From Pseudopyrenochaeta lycopersici (lineage: Eukaryota; Ascomycota; Dothideomycetes; Pleosporales; Pseudopyrenochaetaceae): a stretch of 64,000 nt of DNA. The position numbers and the translations under genes were made by a program. Under the pieces are notes generated by a model. It made no database searches. It saw only the letters and a program-made list of their open reading frames with translations, and was not told where the DNA came from. Of the stretch, positions 1 to 13,700 are shown piece by piece (the stretch's first letter is position 1; every line of letters begins with the position of its first letter). The DNA lies in contig NHZP01000005.1 of NCBI GenBank assembly GCA_003313425.1, positions 620,001 through 684,000 of the forward strand. Reading direction: 5' to 3'.

Positions 1-2901
1 GATCTGACCAGCGTGGGTGATCGCCTCTTGTACATCCGAAAGGCACTTCTTGTGCATCCAAATCATCTGCTGATACGAGCCATCGACACTCTCTCGTCGT
101 GCAAGTCGCTCAATCTCGGGAAAATTTGTTACAGCGTTCATGCTGATGAGATGGAACATGACAAGATTGCCTTGCATCATGGGGCAGATAGGATTGGACT
201 TCATGTACCGTTGTGCAAGGTCGAACCAACGCCCCAACAACGCCTGTACCTCTTCAAGCCGCACACGAGTCGATGCCGCAGTAAGCGCCCTGTTTCGCGA
301 CCGAGAGGCCACACTATCGGAGAAGCAGCTAAGGAGTTGGCAATACTGGCAAACTAGCGTCTGGAGCGGATGAAGCAACAGACGCAAGTGCATGGGTGTG
401 AGGTGTACTTCCTGAATATCCTGGACGACTATCTCATCGTCGAGGAAGTGACGGAAGAGATCCCTTAGACTCGGCGGTCGAGCTCCTGAGCCAACAGAGG
501 AGTAGCCGTTGGAGAATTCATGCACCTGGTTAAACATCTCAGACCACACTGATGCTGTCTGAGCCTGCCATAGCCCGTCCGAGTCCGGCATGGGGGCGCC
601 AAACTCCGTCACCGAAAACAGTGGTACTGTATCATGGAAGAGGGACAGGTCTTGATCGACCATAACCCAAGAGTAGATAAGTCTACAACAAGAATTAGTT
701 CGTTAACGCGGTCACTGCTAATGCCAGGTTTTCACCAACGTACCGACTTCGGCTCTCTTGTTGAATCCAGTCCCGCCACAACATTTCTGTTGTGGTATTC
801 CCGTTCACATGAGGCGTTGGTACAGATCGTGGCTCCAGAATTCCCGAGTGCCGTAACATCGCGAAATACATTCCCCTTTGGCCCATAGCGATGTCCATTT
901 GCCACTTGTCACCACTCCAGGCCGCCTGGACAGTAAAAAGAAGAGCAGCTCGCAGCACGATGGGGTCGCCAGCCATAATAATATTCTTTTCAATTAAGTC
1001 GAAGAGGGAAATGCGACACGCTTCAGTGAACCCGCCTGTCAACCATCTAGCTTCTATGGACGGAATGGTCATTGCGCCTTGTGCAATCATCATGAGGATA
1101 AGCAGACTTGATGCTTTATCATTGTAATTCTGCATCAATTCGTTGGGGTCCAAAACACCACGAGAGGATGTTGGATAGTAGCGTTCGAAAGAATTTGCAT
1201 ACGATTTGAGGAAATACTCCAGAACGCGAGCGGGTGGAAGAAGGACGAAGTTTGAGACGGACGTAATCGACCCTGGGGACTCGCCGCTACTTGAAGAACT
1301 GCTCATTCCGTCTTTGTGAATGTCCAGAGCTTTGTGCAAAAAGCTTTGGGTGATAGCAAGGAGCTTGTCTCGCGTAGGTTCTAGGAGTTTGGCCACTGTT
1401 ATTTGGCCACCCTGCTGAAAATCTGATTCATCCCACGAAGGTGACCAATTGCTCCAGCCTTCATGATTCTTTAGGCTTAGCTCTAAGCGCTCGAGATTGA
1501 GTCGTGCAGTGCGAGGACATGAACTCGAGGGAATCGAAGGTGTACACCGGAAAACAGTCCACCCATCCTGAGCTGCGATTATAGCTCCGAGGTCCGGTAT
1601 TCCAGCGTCTGCTATCGAAGAATGACGAGCAGGGTAGAACATCGAAGCTGAGCTTCCGATCTGAAGATCCGAGAATGATTCGTCCATGCGAGGAGTCTGA
1701 ATTGGTGTTTGCACGGGCCCGTATACTTGCGGCGGAGACAACTCGGGAATCATCCCAAGAATGCCATCTGGAGGAGGCCCCATACCAATATCCATATTCA
1801 TCGACATCATCAGTGAGGGGTCTATTCGCATAGGATCAAATTCTGAACCCATAGCCATGGTACTCCAAGGGTCAATCATGAATTGGGGACTTTCATTTTC
1901 AGACTGATCACGCACTGTCCTCACGAATTCGTCGTATCCTGACATGGGAGTTGACGACACGAAACCACTAATGCTAGTTACTGGCGTGGGTAGTGGCGAC
2001 AGGAGATTAGGCGCCTGAGGTAACGCGTTGATGGGCGACTGGTCGAAAAAAGGAGGCGTGTTCGAGAGTGGGACGTGAACCGTCTTTTCTTCGGGAGTCG
2101 AATGTGAGAGAGGTTGTACGGGTTGTGAGATGGATGGATTCCGCGAATGCGTCACTGATGGCGACTGTGACTGTCTCTGCGATGGGGGCTGGCTGTTGCC
2201 AAGCTGTTGAGGTTGTTGCAGCTGCTGGGGTGGCGACTGTCCATTTGTCTGCTGTAATTGCACTCCCTGCGAAGGCGAGGTGCTGCCCGAAGTGTTTTGA
2301 AGCTCTGGGTTGCTTCCATTCTCACTGGAGGCTCCACTCTCAGCTCCTCCCTCTAAAGGACCAACAATTCTCTGTACTCCTTTCGATGCTCGCCGGGTTG
2401 GACGTAGAGTGCATTTTAGATTTCTTTGTGCACATCTACTGCATGGAAACTTTTTATCGCATTTCGTCTTGGTCTTCGCACAGTTGCTGCAGGCAATTGG
2501 TGTGCGTCCAGCGGACTTGGGTATTATGCCCTGCGGTGGGAGGCCTTCTTCATTATTCTGATTGCGGCCGTGTACAGTGTAGTGTCGTTGAAGGAGGTCC
2601 CTGCAAATCTTGTTGGCCAAACGAACAAACGTATAGGATCGAAAGCGCTCCAAGCAGTAAGAGGAGGAACTAAGATACGTACCTTCGAGCGAAGCTCATA
2701 TGACAAGTGAAGCATTTGAATGGCTTTACATTTGTATCTACTCGCAATGAGTGATCAGTACTGGGACTTGGAGCGTTTGGACCGGGAACGAATCGAGCAT
2801 CGTTCAAGACTTGAAAGAAAGGGCAACCTACGAGTGAGGATGTGTCTTTCCAGATGTTCGTCTCTGGTAAAAGACTGACCGCAATAGGTACAGAAGACCA
2901 T
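1..2901 (-). CDS. CMR1: CMR1-type melanin transcription factor (C2H2 + Zn2Cys6), 3' end cut by window edge
   Basis: Nuclear transcription activator of DHN-melanin genes (family knowledge: Cmr1 of Colletotrichum and Cochliobolus, CmrA of Alternaria). Exons by my model: 2901-2832, 2737-2683, 2600-744 and 682 to the window edge. Introns of 94, 82 and 61 bp have GT-AG ends, and the total in-window coding length is exactly 888 codons. Two C2H2 fingers lie at residues 4-24 and 32-52. A Zn2Cys6 cluster follows with Cys 79, 82, 89, 95, 98 and 105. Next come a Gln/Ser/Pro-rich linker, an acidic Met-rich region and a fungal-specific regulatory domain towards the C-terminus. Having both DNA-binding types in one protein is the hallmark of Cmr1. 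The third intron is readable in frame for some codons before a stop, so a single-exon model would wrongly end near 695. The start Met sits three residues before the first finger Cys, as I expect for Cmr1. The frame is still open at base 1, so the C-terminus is missing only because of the window edge. Confidence 0.93.
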
Positions 2902-4670
2902 TTTGGAGTCGAGATCCAGCGAGTATCAGTAAAGAGGGAAGGCTGTGAAATTCGTCTGGAAACAGTGAGAAGCAACCAGAGGTAACGTCCAGGAGGGCTC
3001 CCAGAAGATCCAAAAAGACTCTGAACGAGTCAAGAGAAGCTGTTGTTGTATTATTCCCTTAGCCAGAAGCCGATCGTGCCAACATGAAAGCTGGACTGAA
3101 GGATCGAGTGATTCAAGTGGCGGCAATAGAGGCAGGGAGGTGTTGGGTGTGGCTGCAGCAAGCGACGGATGCACTTGACCAAGGATAGTGGAGGAAAAAA
3201 GGTTATAAGGTGTCAATGTTTGGTTCCGTCCAACTACGGTCCTAGCTATCTGCTAAACTAGGGTGGGTAGGAATACCAATATTGGGCTAAAGGGTGGGAA
3301 TAGCGGATGTCAGGTCGAAACTTAGACGTGGGCTGTAAAAACGTCAGACGGAAGACGTGTGTTAGGACGGCAAAGGAGCTGACTGCAGAAGCTCCATTGG
3401 CAGTGCAATGGGGAGAGACAAAGTCAGACAAGAGCAGACCCAGTAATAGGTATGCTATCCAGCAGACAGGAGCAGCTGAAGAGGAGCAAAAGTAATTCGG
3501 AGCAGATAGAAGATGGGCAACACGGAGAAATTGGCGTGGGTAGAGGGTCTCAAAATGGACTGCGTACGTCTAGGCGTATGAGATGTGAGAGTGGGCTCGG
3601 TGCCAATCCCAACACGGAGCCTTGATTATGCATCTGAGCGACGATGAATTCATCAATTGAGGGATCCAGCTGCACGAGCAGCTAGTGCCTCGCAGTTACT
3701 TGCAGTGCGCCAGGCTCTTGGGTGGGTCAGGGCTCAACCCGGTTAGCCCGTGGAGCTGCTTTGGGCGACAAGGGGACGCTGCACGGCGTCCATGATAAGA
3801 CTCAGCGTCGGCAGGGATACATCTTGGAGATCTGCACCGCAGGCAAGGTTTGGGGGACGAGCGCCGAGCCCGCGTCAGCCACCAATGCGAACCGAACCCA
3901 AGCGCATCCACTCCTGGGAAAAAGACAGCAAGACAGCCGTACAGCCGTAATGTATTCTGTAATACGACAACATTACTGCCACACTCTAGACGATCTGCAT
4001 CCGGCATGCCGTCGAATCAACGGAAGCGGGCGCTTGTTGTCCGGGAGTAAGGTTTACGACCCTGAGCCCGTACAAAGACTCCCAACTTCGATGGCCAGCG
4101 GTGAGCACCCCGCCTGTAATTGCGATCGATACGAGTCTGAATTTCGCAGCTCTACGCTCCGGTGGGCAGTGATGAGCGGGACACGAGATAGCTCGTCCAG
4201 AATGTCAGCAACACGCGGCTGAGTCGTGGGTGACAAGGCGCCGTGAGAGACTTCAGTCAATGGAGTCTTTTCTCGCCTGTTTCAGAAAGGAATACGGTCC
4301 TCTGTGCAGCTCCACGACGTGGCCACCGGATCAAGCGACCCTGGCACACCAGCGTAGCTCCAGTACACAGCCATGGCAGACCGTCGTTGTCCCTAACTGT
4401 ATTGACTTTCACCAAGCTTCGCGCCTTCATCGACCGAGCACAAAAATCGAATTAGACGCCCCGCCCGAGGATGCCATATTCGACTCAACGCTTTATGGAT
4501 CACGCCTTTGCCGTCATATCCCGTATCTTTGACCATCTAATTCCTCGACATGTGTTTCGAACGGTGAGTCTGCGTCACTGGCGCACGCCATCTAATATTA
4601 GCTGAAGGAGGGATCGGCGCCGTTCAAGCTTTATTAGTTGTGTTTTAGCGTGGATACGTGCATCCGCACA

Positions 4671-4701
4671 TCACGTGATTCAGATACGTCTCGTCACGTG
4701 G
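4671..4701. promoter_or_regulatory. Paired CACGTG (E-box) sites
   Basis: A perfect palindrome TCACGTGA lies at 4671-4678 and TCACGTGG at 4694-4701, 23 bp apart start to start (about two helical turns). CACGTG is the core site of basic helix-loop-helix regulators. The pair lies about 1.8 kb upstream of the CMR1 start. Function is not shown; only the sites are seen. Confidence 0.35.
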
Positions 4702-7700
4702 CCTGTCCCGATCCATGATCACTTCTTCCTGCACCGACTATGCAGGGTTTGCTATCATGATGTACATTGGGGGGCGCTTTGAAAACATGGTTTTGTACTC
4801 AATCTTATCGTCTTGCTGCAATCTTCTTTTCCCCGCAACACTGCTATGAAGCGTTTTGCAACATTGGGTCGATGACAGGCGATCACTACTAGCCCATCGG
4901 CGACGTGTTCATCCAGGTTGCATTTCTGCATTTGTCACAGCTTTCGAAAATAACGCGAAAGCTGACTTGACTTCCGTACGGAGCGAGGGACAGCCGTGCT
5001 TATACCCACTGGCCGTTGCGGCAAGCCAGAGGCTAAATGTTGGATACCCCATTCAGTCAGCGTGTAATCTGTGGAGTCCACGGCAGCTATCTATTTTCTA
5101 CATGATGCAAACGAAATTTGAAGCACTCCACAGCGCCCAGCAAGCTCTCAAGCACACGCCGCCCGGTCGCCCGACGACGGCTACCAAGGGATTGTGACAT
5201 GTGGAAAGGCAGCGTGTCAGCCAAACGAAGGATTTAGGACCCAATCAAAAGTTTGCAAGTGTTCGCTGGTTGAAGCAACGAACCGAAAATGGCAACCCCA
5301 CGCTCTCGGAACCAGCCCTGGAAGCCGATCATTTACGAAACCGTCGTCACCGAGCCACCATTCGCCCAACAGGGATTAACAACACAATACACTTCCATTT
5401 ATGTTCTAGGCCTCGCGCCATTGCTTTGGAACTTGCGATAAAAACGTAAGGTCTGGAGTCTTAAGCGGACGTTGTTGATCACTACTCCTGAGGCGATAAG
5501 AATTGCAACACTAAAAGTACTGAGCCATGGAACCATGGGTTCCAGAAATACGCTGCTAGAGTTGAAATAACCTTTGCCATGTTTTTCTTAAGTTAGTCTA
5601 TCACCGGGTGAACTTCGCGAATCGTCAGAACCCCGCAGGGCCATCATCGCTTAGAGTTATTGTTTCATGTTCCTGGCGCCTGAATCGACTGACGCCCGCT
5701 GCTTCAGATTGCGCGTGCGGGAATAGCATCAAAAAAGCCATGTTGCAAATTGCATTTACCATCTTGCACATCCTCGCTTCTCCTTATCTGGTGCTGCATT
5801 CAGAGACCAAACAGCTGCTTCATTGGCACGGCCCGCGACGCGAAGAGCCAGATTAATCCTAATCAAGAACACGAGTGCCGCTCCTGAGTGCAACTGTAAT
5901 CTACGGGCTGAGGCAAGCGAGACCGATGGCTCCAGGGTCCCCAAGATACACGCATTGTCTTGTGAATTGCAGAATTCCAAAATGTTACGTCCGGTGTCTT
6001 TGACGTCTCTTCAACCTCATCAACTACGCTCCCAAAGCGTTCCTTAAATTTGACGCTACTTACATTTCAGGACGCTTGTATGGACGGCCGTAAGGGCCAC
6101 AATCCATCCCCGCATGCGTGGTGACGTCGACAGTTGAGCCATGGTCTGGTGGCTGGCGATGTTGTGGAGGGCTGAACCGTAGCCAAGGGCGAATGGTTAC
6201 CCCAGATCAACCAGAAGTCGTGCCCGCAACATTAACTAGGATGGTTCTGTCTGCGACCCTGAAGATACTGCATTGACCTATGTTATAAATTTTCCGCCAT
6301 TTGTCAGTGACTTGTATCTTGCATCTGATGAATTTCAAGCTCAGTGCCAATCGTAACCTTCAGTGAAAGAGTGGTGCACCAAAAGAGTCTATATTTGTGG
6401 GCTGACGTTAAGCTGCGGTTGTATACTTGGACATGCGCTTCAAAGAAACGTCAAGTACATAAGTATTGTTAGGAGCCTGCCATCCAGATATCACATTAAA
6501 GCACAGCTAGATGCTGTCATCGGTAGGCAGTACGATCGCCACTTTCACGTTTCCGCTCCTAGCTTTCCTCCGAGATGGCCGCGATCGTCATCATGCAAAC
6601 TAGCTGAAATCTCCGTGGCGTGCTATTGGGCGGGGCGGAAGCGGAAAGTGCCCCTATAGCTGCCGAGAGATCCCGCTGCGGAGAAATGGATGCAAGTGGG
6701 ATGCAAGACATGCATGGAATATCCTCGAGCAGCCTTTCAGCATCTCAGGATACTCGGTTCCCCTCCGGATACGCTGCTGCTGACTCGATTTTGTGAGCTG
6801 TCAGTTGCCCTCACCGATTGGGGATCTGGCACGATAAGAGTAAGAAGGCTGAGGCGAGGTAGTTTCACACGAAGGTGATGACAGCGTCTTCTGGAGACCC
6901 TCTTGCAGCGACTTGTTTTGACGATCATGCAGGGCTAATGTATCGCTGTATTGGTGGCTGAGTCCCCAAGGCTGAGCAGAGCGACTCACATCTAACTGGG
7001 TGTAGCGTGCTCAGCGTTGCGCCTCTCAACCACTCTCACTCCACCGATCTGCATCGTCATCTAATCCGAAACGGTAGCAAAGACGGGAACAGCTACAAGT
7101 AAGGCATTGAAGTTCTCATCCTACCGACTGTGATGGATGAACAAATTAGCCTGCTGGTAGAAGGCGAGTTCGGACACGCCTCTTCTACAGCTTACACAGA
7201 TTACAAACTCACCTTTCATCCAGTTCGAAAGCCGTTACTTTGGATGTATGCACACATCGATACGTAACCTGGCTATGGTAGCATTGTTTGCATGTACCAT
7301 ATGTACCACAGTCTAGGTTCACCTCGTGAGAGATCCTAGGTGATGACAACATGCAGCCCAATGACTCCACCAGTGTTGCGTCTTCTCCGCAACATTTGAT
7401 CTTGGCCAAGGAAGAACACCAAGTCTGCGAGCGGATTTTCTGAGGAGGTCAGCCACGTGCGTTATACGCCAGCGTGGGTCCTAAACTGCGACTAAGTTGT
7501 GCCAGAAAGCTGGACCTAATATTATCATGCACGTTTAAGTGTAATCTCTACGTCCTTATCGGCCTAATTTGGATAATGCCCGCTGGCCTTGCGACAGGCC
7601 TCACCTACGCCATGATACACAACTTGAAAATCCATTTTCCCTGTACATCAGCTTATAGGCTCGACTGTGCACCGCCAGCCTTATTCAGTCGGCCTGATTT

Positions 7701-10469
7701 TGCTCTACTGTCATTCGAATCGGAGGGTGCAAGGAAGCACCCGTCCTTAGGCGCCCGCTTATGCCCATGACAGCGGATGCTTCGCTAAGATGTGGCGTTC
7801 TGGGCATCTTCTAGGCCTGTTCGAGCGCATCTACTGGGGTGTGTAAGCGGCCTATGAAAACACCCACTCGTAACATCCAAGGCCTCAACATATCAGCAAC
7901 TGCGGCTTAGATTCAGAGAGCGCGCAACCGATACGAAGAAGCTTTGTAGCCAAAAACAGAAGCGTAGGGAATAAAGCGTGGGGACTGCTTAGGTCGATGC
8001 TTAGAGCTTCGGCACGGCATGCTCACTCGTGGGAAATCGTCTCACTGCCGCATATGGATTGATGACAAGGCAGGTCGTACCGCTGCGCTTGCGAGGAACA
8101 GCCTGCAATATCTATATCACATCATCATCCATTGAGCTTACTCTACAGCTGTGCGATTCTGAGCCTTGTGCTCCAAGGCAGTTTAACCCAAGCTAAGTAG
8201 ACTTGACAAGTATAAGCGATTGCTATCTTGGGTCCAACTTACGGAACCAGAATCTGAGGTGCGCCTGTATCTACACAGCCATAGGTGTCTTACTTTGGGT
8301 GTTGTTCTGTTGGCACGGGCTTGACCACTCCAGCGGAAGCGAAGGGCACGTCTCATCTTCATACATGTTGTCTCTGTGGGGAGCACACCGAAGGGTCTCG
8401 CCGCCTCGGCACTCGCTACTTGGTAGGAGCGCAATCTACAGGCGTAATATATTCCTTCGTGTTCCCCTGTTGAGCTTACTTTTCCGACTGTAACGTCTGT
8501 AAGTATATTATCTGATACGCGCCATTTTCGAATGTAGATATGCAGCTTGCACGCTACGTGGAGACAAGAACTATGCGCATGGATTGAAAGTGCTCTCGAT
8601 TTTACCCTGTCGGTCTGATCGAGTTGATTATGCAGTACAAGACACGACCTGCACAACGGCGAATGTAGGCTGCGAACGCTCTGCACCGAGTGACATACAT
8701 CCTTGTTCGATTTCGACATCTGAAATATCCAATCGTCATCGAACTAACACGAATACGACACTTCAAGCAGCAGTAACTACATATTAAACTAAGCAGGTAC
8801 TCCCGAGCTTCGGTATATTGAGCCGCTAGCTGCCTAATTAATGATACCGTGCGGTTGACTCCCGACATTCCCGCTCCCGTTAGCGGACGAGCCTCTTGAA
8901 CGGAGCGTACGACATGGCAATTGGTAAGGCAAGGGCAAAATTAGATACAATGTCCTACAGGACCGCATACTTTAGCCATGGAGCAGCGCATCACGAGCTG
9001 CATGAGCAGGTGAGCAAATCCCTGCATCTTGTCCTTGGACATCTGAGAGAGCACGCCGCTCCGGCAATGCCGGCGATGGCGATACGCCGCTCTGAAAACC
9101 TTGGTGGTGCGCTCGTGCAACTATTTGAAGCAGTGTAACGAGCTAGATTATGCACCACGAGGATCGGGTGCTTTGACTAAACGTGTTTTTGTGTCCTGCG
9201 CGTGGCCTAGAGGTGCACAAAATGTTCACATGTCTCAGGCCCTTGGCCACCGAGGTCCCAAGCAGGAGGTTGGAGGCGTCACTCTGGGATTTGAGTGAGT
9301 ACAAAGGGCCGTTGTACAAGATCGTGTGGGTCAAGACTGCTATCTGCAAGGTCGCTACGGTACGATAATGTTTATGTACGTGTCGAGACGCTCACTGACT
9401 GCAATAGGAAGTTGCGGTGCTACGAATCAGTTTGCCACATATCCTTTGTCGTATCTAGTGAAGCAGCGGTGTATGTGCTTCGTTGTCGTCATCATATACA
9501 GCTTGACGAGAACGCTGTGCTCGAGATCACTCGGGATAGTCATCCACCAGTCGCTTGCCCTTTGTGGATGAGCTAGAGGCCAACTGCACGAAAACAGACG
9601 GGTTCGCATATGAGTCTAGATGCGAAAAGCCTTTCCTGTCGAAGCTGAACTTTTGCAGCCCCACTCGGTGTATCCTTCCCACATCTTGGACCCGAATCTC
9701 CGTGATATGGTACTGAACAACATGGAAGATCGACTTTAGTAGCCCTACCAGATTTGTGGCGCGGCTCTACCAATCAATCAGCCAACAATACAATTGTACA
9801 GATGGTTCCAATCGCATTGTAGAAGACAGGGTGGGGTGTTGGGATGCCGCTCGTTTTCCGTGGGTGTGGAATTCCAAAACAAAGGTTCTTGGAGAATGTG
9901 TACTACATTAAATGCAGAACGAGAGCATTCTGGATGTGTCATTGCATTTTCCATTCATCTCCGAAGAACCTTGATCGATTTTACGGGAAACATTGGCAGA
10001 TCCTGATGCATTCGTCATAAGTTATGCACTCCCAGACTTCTTCATATCGTTACGAATCATCCACGCTACTAAGTCGAGAGACGAGTATGAGGATGTCCAG
10101 AGGTTATTCATTTGTTGTAGCGTCTTTTGCGGAGGTGCCTCTGTTCCCCAGTCTGTGGGCCTGTTTATTTATTTATTTACTCTTTCAATGGTTTCGGGTA
10201 TTGCTTCCGGATTGAAATATGCATGGCACCGACCCGCTGGATTTTGACCCAGTTCTTTATGCGCGAGAGATTTATCAAAGGCGTCATGAGTCCTGAATCG
10301 CCTCGATCTCTCAACGTCAAGGTTAGCCCTGTGGCTGTAGACTAGGTTCGCCGTGTTTCCCTGAGTAGCTGTCATAGCATCAGACATCTGCTCCAACACT
10401 GAGCCCACTCAGCTTTCGAGAACGATCCATAAATATAATTCTCTACGGATATTCACTACCGGGGAGACT

Positions 10470-10486
10470 AAACGAAAAGTTCGTTT
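10470..10486. repeat. Short hairpin, 7-bp stem and 3-nt loop
   Basis: AAACGAA and TTCGTTT flank the 3-nt loop AAG. It is the first of three inverted repeats within about 310 bp of the gene-free spacer. Confidence 0.4.
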
Positions 10487-10608
10487 TGTGGTTGCGAAGA
10501 TGTTTCTTAAGACAAGCCGAACGCCGAAAATAAGTATGAAACGACACTATCAAGTCGCATTGGTTTCAGAAGTGGTGGGTCTACTCAAACAGCCGCCTTA
10601 TGGAAAGA

Positions 10609-10633
10609 GCAACGCTACCCGCGGTAGCGTTGC
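10609..10633. repeat. Perfect inverted repeat, 11-bp stem and 3-nt loop
   Basis: GCAACGCTACC is followed by CGC and then its exact reverse complement. This is the longest perfect tight hairpin I noticed in the spacer. There is no T-run after it, and eukaryotic terminators do not look like this, so a terminator reading is not supported. Confidence 0.5.
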
Positions 10634-10720
10634 AATATTGCGACATCAAGCGACGACGGTTCGGCACGAAATTCGCTAGTGTATTCGTCTCTTTGCCAAG
10701 CCGTCGTTTCATCATCATCG

Positions 10721-10777
10721 CAAAATCGAACGGTTCCAGGGGCGACGAACTTTAGCCGCTTCTATATTTCGATTTTG
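10721..10777. repeat. Inverted repeat, 10-bp arms 37 bp apart
   Basis: CAAAATCGAA (10721-10730) and TTCGATTTTG (10768-10777) are perfect reverse complements. Outside the arms, ATCATC and GATGAT continue the symmetry imperfectly, which could reflect an eroded miniature element or a structured transcript. Confidence 0.35.
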
Positions 10778-13700
10778 TGGCAAAGATGATACTGGGAGAA
10801 ACAATATTGATACCGTAAGTTTGTCAACCTTCCCTGGAAACTCTCGTAATCATGTCAAATTTCTCCAGCAAAAACACTACAGTCCCAGCGCTGCGACGTG
10901 TGGGACTTGGACCGAAGTATGACCGGTGTCTGTTGTAGACTTATCAGGGCTATACTTGGTAATCGCACAACATCTGCAACCATGGTGCTGACTGGTGAAG
11001 GATAGACCATGGAGAGTATGTTGAACATCGTAAGCCCCTATGGATTTGCAATATACTCAATCTTGCGGAGTATCACAGACTCGGCGTAACATCATCTCCA
11101 TTCATTGCTCACATCATCAGTATCCACCATGATGTTCTAGCCGCGACTGCTTTGTAGACTGGGGGTCTTCGTGGAGTGACTGATTTCAGCTTTGACTCAA
11201 CACATGTAATAAGCCCTTCTGTTGAGATATGGCGAGAGTCTAATGATGTCCAATAATGGCAAGACATGCCAGCATCCCAAATTTGCCGATATCAGGCGCC
11301 GAGCAGCCATCGATGCCTTATCCAGGATTTGAAGCGCAGAGCTGCCAGGCTTCCTTTAGAAGCTAGCTAGAACTTCTATAAGGCATGTTGCTATCAGCTC
11401 CATTGACGGCATAAACATCTCAGAATCGGGCCATAAACAGAAATTGCAACGAAATATCTTCATTTAGATTGAAACACTATCTTGTGACGTACCTTGCACT
11501 GGCCACTTTCTCAGAAGCCGCTCCATGTGGGCCTCAAGTTGGATATGTCATAAGCAACCGCGAAGATCCGCCATTATGAATATGAGCTATTTAATAACAG
11601 GAATAGAGATGAAATAAAGAAGCCTTATATCCTTATGAGCAGCGCCGCCGTCGTTTTCGGGCCTCTGTATCAATCCGCAGTCAATACTCTAGGTTTACAG
11701 TGCGCTCACGTTGTTCTCAAGGCTCATCTCCATCATTGCCGATATTTCTAAGCTAGCTCAAAGAATGCGTCATATAGTATGCGAAACTTGGTCCAACACA
11801 GATCTACAATCCTCCATAGATAGCTATCGTTCTTGACTCTGCACGAGTGCATGGGTAAAGAAGCCGTCATCTAAGGCTGCAAGAGCTGCAAGATAGCGGG
11901 CCGCCCGCGACTAGGACTCGTCCCGGTAAGCACTTCATGCAGATACACCATGATTGCTGGAGAAGTGGGTGTGGGCCATGATCCGCTCGAAGCGGACCGA
12001 GTGGGTCGCGCAGTTATGAAGATAGAATGCCAAGCACAATTGTGTGCGTCGGACCGCTTTGTTGCATCATACATTATGAAATTGGGAATCAGACCACATA
12101 TTTCTCTGAAACGATTCCTGTACCTTGGCGAAGGCTATCTGACATTTACAAAGATCTGTAGGGACTCCCGGCCAGTGCTCACCACGCAGCTTGGGCCACA
12201 TTCTTGTGCATGCATACTCGAATGATACTGACGATCAACGTGCTGGTAATTGTGGAGATGAAAAGAGAGCGATTGGCGGATTTGGATCCGGCAGCACTTG
12301 ATGTACTCGAATACCCTGTAAATGGTGCATGGCTCATGATACAACTATCACTACGTGCCTATTGCTAAGATCTTGCAAACCCGGAATGTCATTGATGTGT
12401 CTTACTTTAGCATTAATTCGTTTATTTGGCTGCATACAAGCCCGAGCAGGTGTTTTCACATGCCAGGCGTTCGAGATGTCGAAAGCAATGCTGACATCAA
12501 GCATGTACAACTGATAACAAGGTCACTGAAGAGCGATGTCCTATCTTCCCGTAAATACCAGGTCGAAGGGCCTGTAGGAGGCATAGAAATGCCTTGAGAT
12601 TACATGTATTTATGGACCTTTTCATTGCATGTGTATGCTGCTGCAACAACCACAAGAAGTAGTATAATATATAGTTTGTCTAATGCGTGCCGAATCCCTA
12701 CGCATTCAGATGGATCGAACTAGTACAAAAGCAGATTAAATATGGGGAATGCGAAACTCAGAAAATTTAGGCGGAATAAAGATCGAGCCTACAGTGTCAT
12801 AGCCTCCATAGTTCGGCCTGAAACCTGCGGATCTCGACGGACGTTGTTATTTTGGGATTCTGAGTGAAACATTGTGGGAATTGAACGGTGTGGTTGAAAA
12901 TCCATCTCAGGAACTCTAGCTATGCCTGCGCATGTTTCACACTTGAGGAGGTCAGATTTGCGCTTACAGGACTCATGGAGCTACTATAGCGAGGAGACGC
13001 CTCAGCAAGAGTACAACCCGCAAGGCACTTCCAAGCTTCCTAAATCTCAAATGCTGCAGCAGATAACTTTCTGTGACTCCATGGCAGCAATAAGGGGGTG
13101 AATCCGAAGGAAGGCTTTACGGTGCGTGGCTGATGCCTTATTCTCGCGCGAAACAAGATAGTCCGTGATGCTTATCAGCCTTGCGCACGTGACCCAAGTT
13201 TGACGGCTTACATAATCCCGGAGAAGGCGGGGAGCCCGAACGACACCTCGTTATGATAATCACTCGAATACGACATTGACGTGCGCGCCGACAGCGCTAT
13301 CGTGGCGACAATGGATCGACATTTGTCTGTAGTAATCAGGTCTACATATATGCAGAGAATCAAAAATCGAGAGCGGGGCTACAATGCCATGTCGAGGCTG
13401 GCATGCTTCCCTCGTGTTTGTCGAAAGCCGCCCAAGGTCGTTTGTTTGAGCACTGAATTGGCATCGGCTGGCTGAAGCTCCAAACGGACGGGTGAAGCAC
13501 TGCCCCATCTACCGCAATATGTGCTCAGAGATACCCTAGTGGGCCTTAACTGGGTACAGTTCTTATACATTCGGAAAAGCGGTTACGTCGGACATTGGGG
13601 GATGCCGGAACTACCATCATAGCTGATCATGACATACAGGGAGATGATCTTTCAGCCTCTCAATATTCTCTCCATAGTTCGCATCGAGCGTCGAGAGTCG

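Noticed and set aside
2068..2673. 201-codon plus-strand frame opposite CMR1
   Set aside because: Lies antisense to the CMR1 N-terminus with no motif. The minus strand encodes two C2H2 fingers and a Zn2Cys6 cluster.
8183..8719. 178-codon minus-strand frame in the melanin spacer
   Set aside because: Composition looks random (rich in Arg, Ser, Cys and His), and no domain or homologous motif is recognisable.
10609..10633. Rho-independent-type terminator
   Set aside because: The hairpin has no T-run and the genome is eukaryotic, where such terminators are not used.
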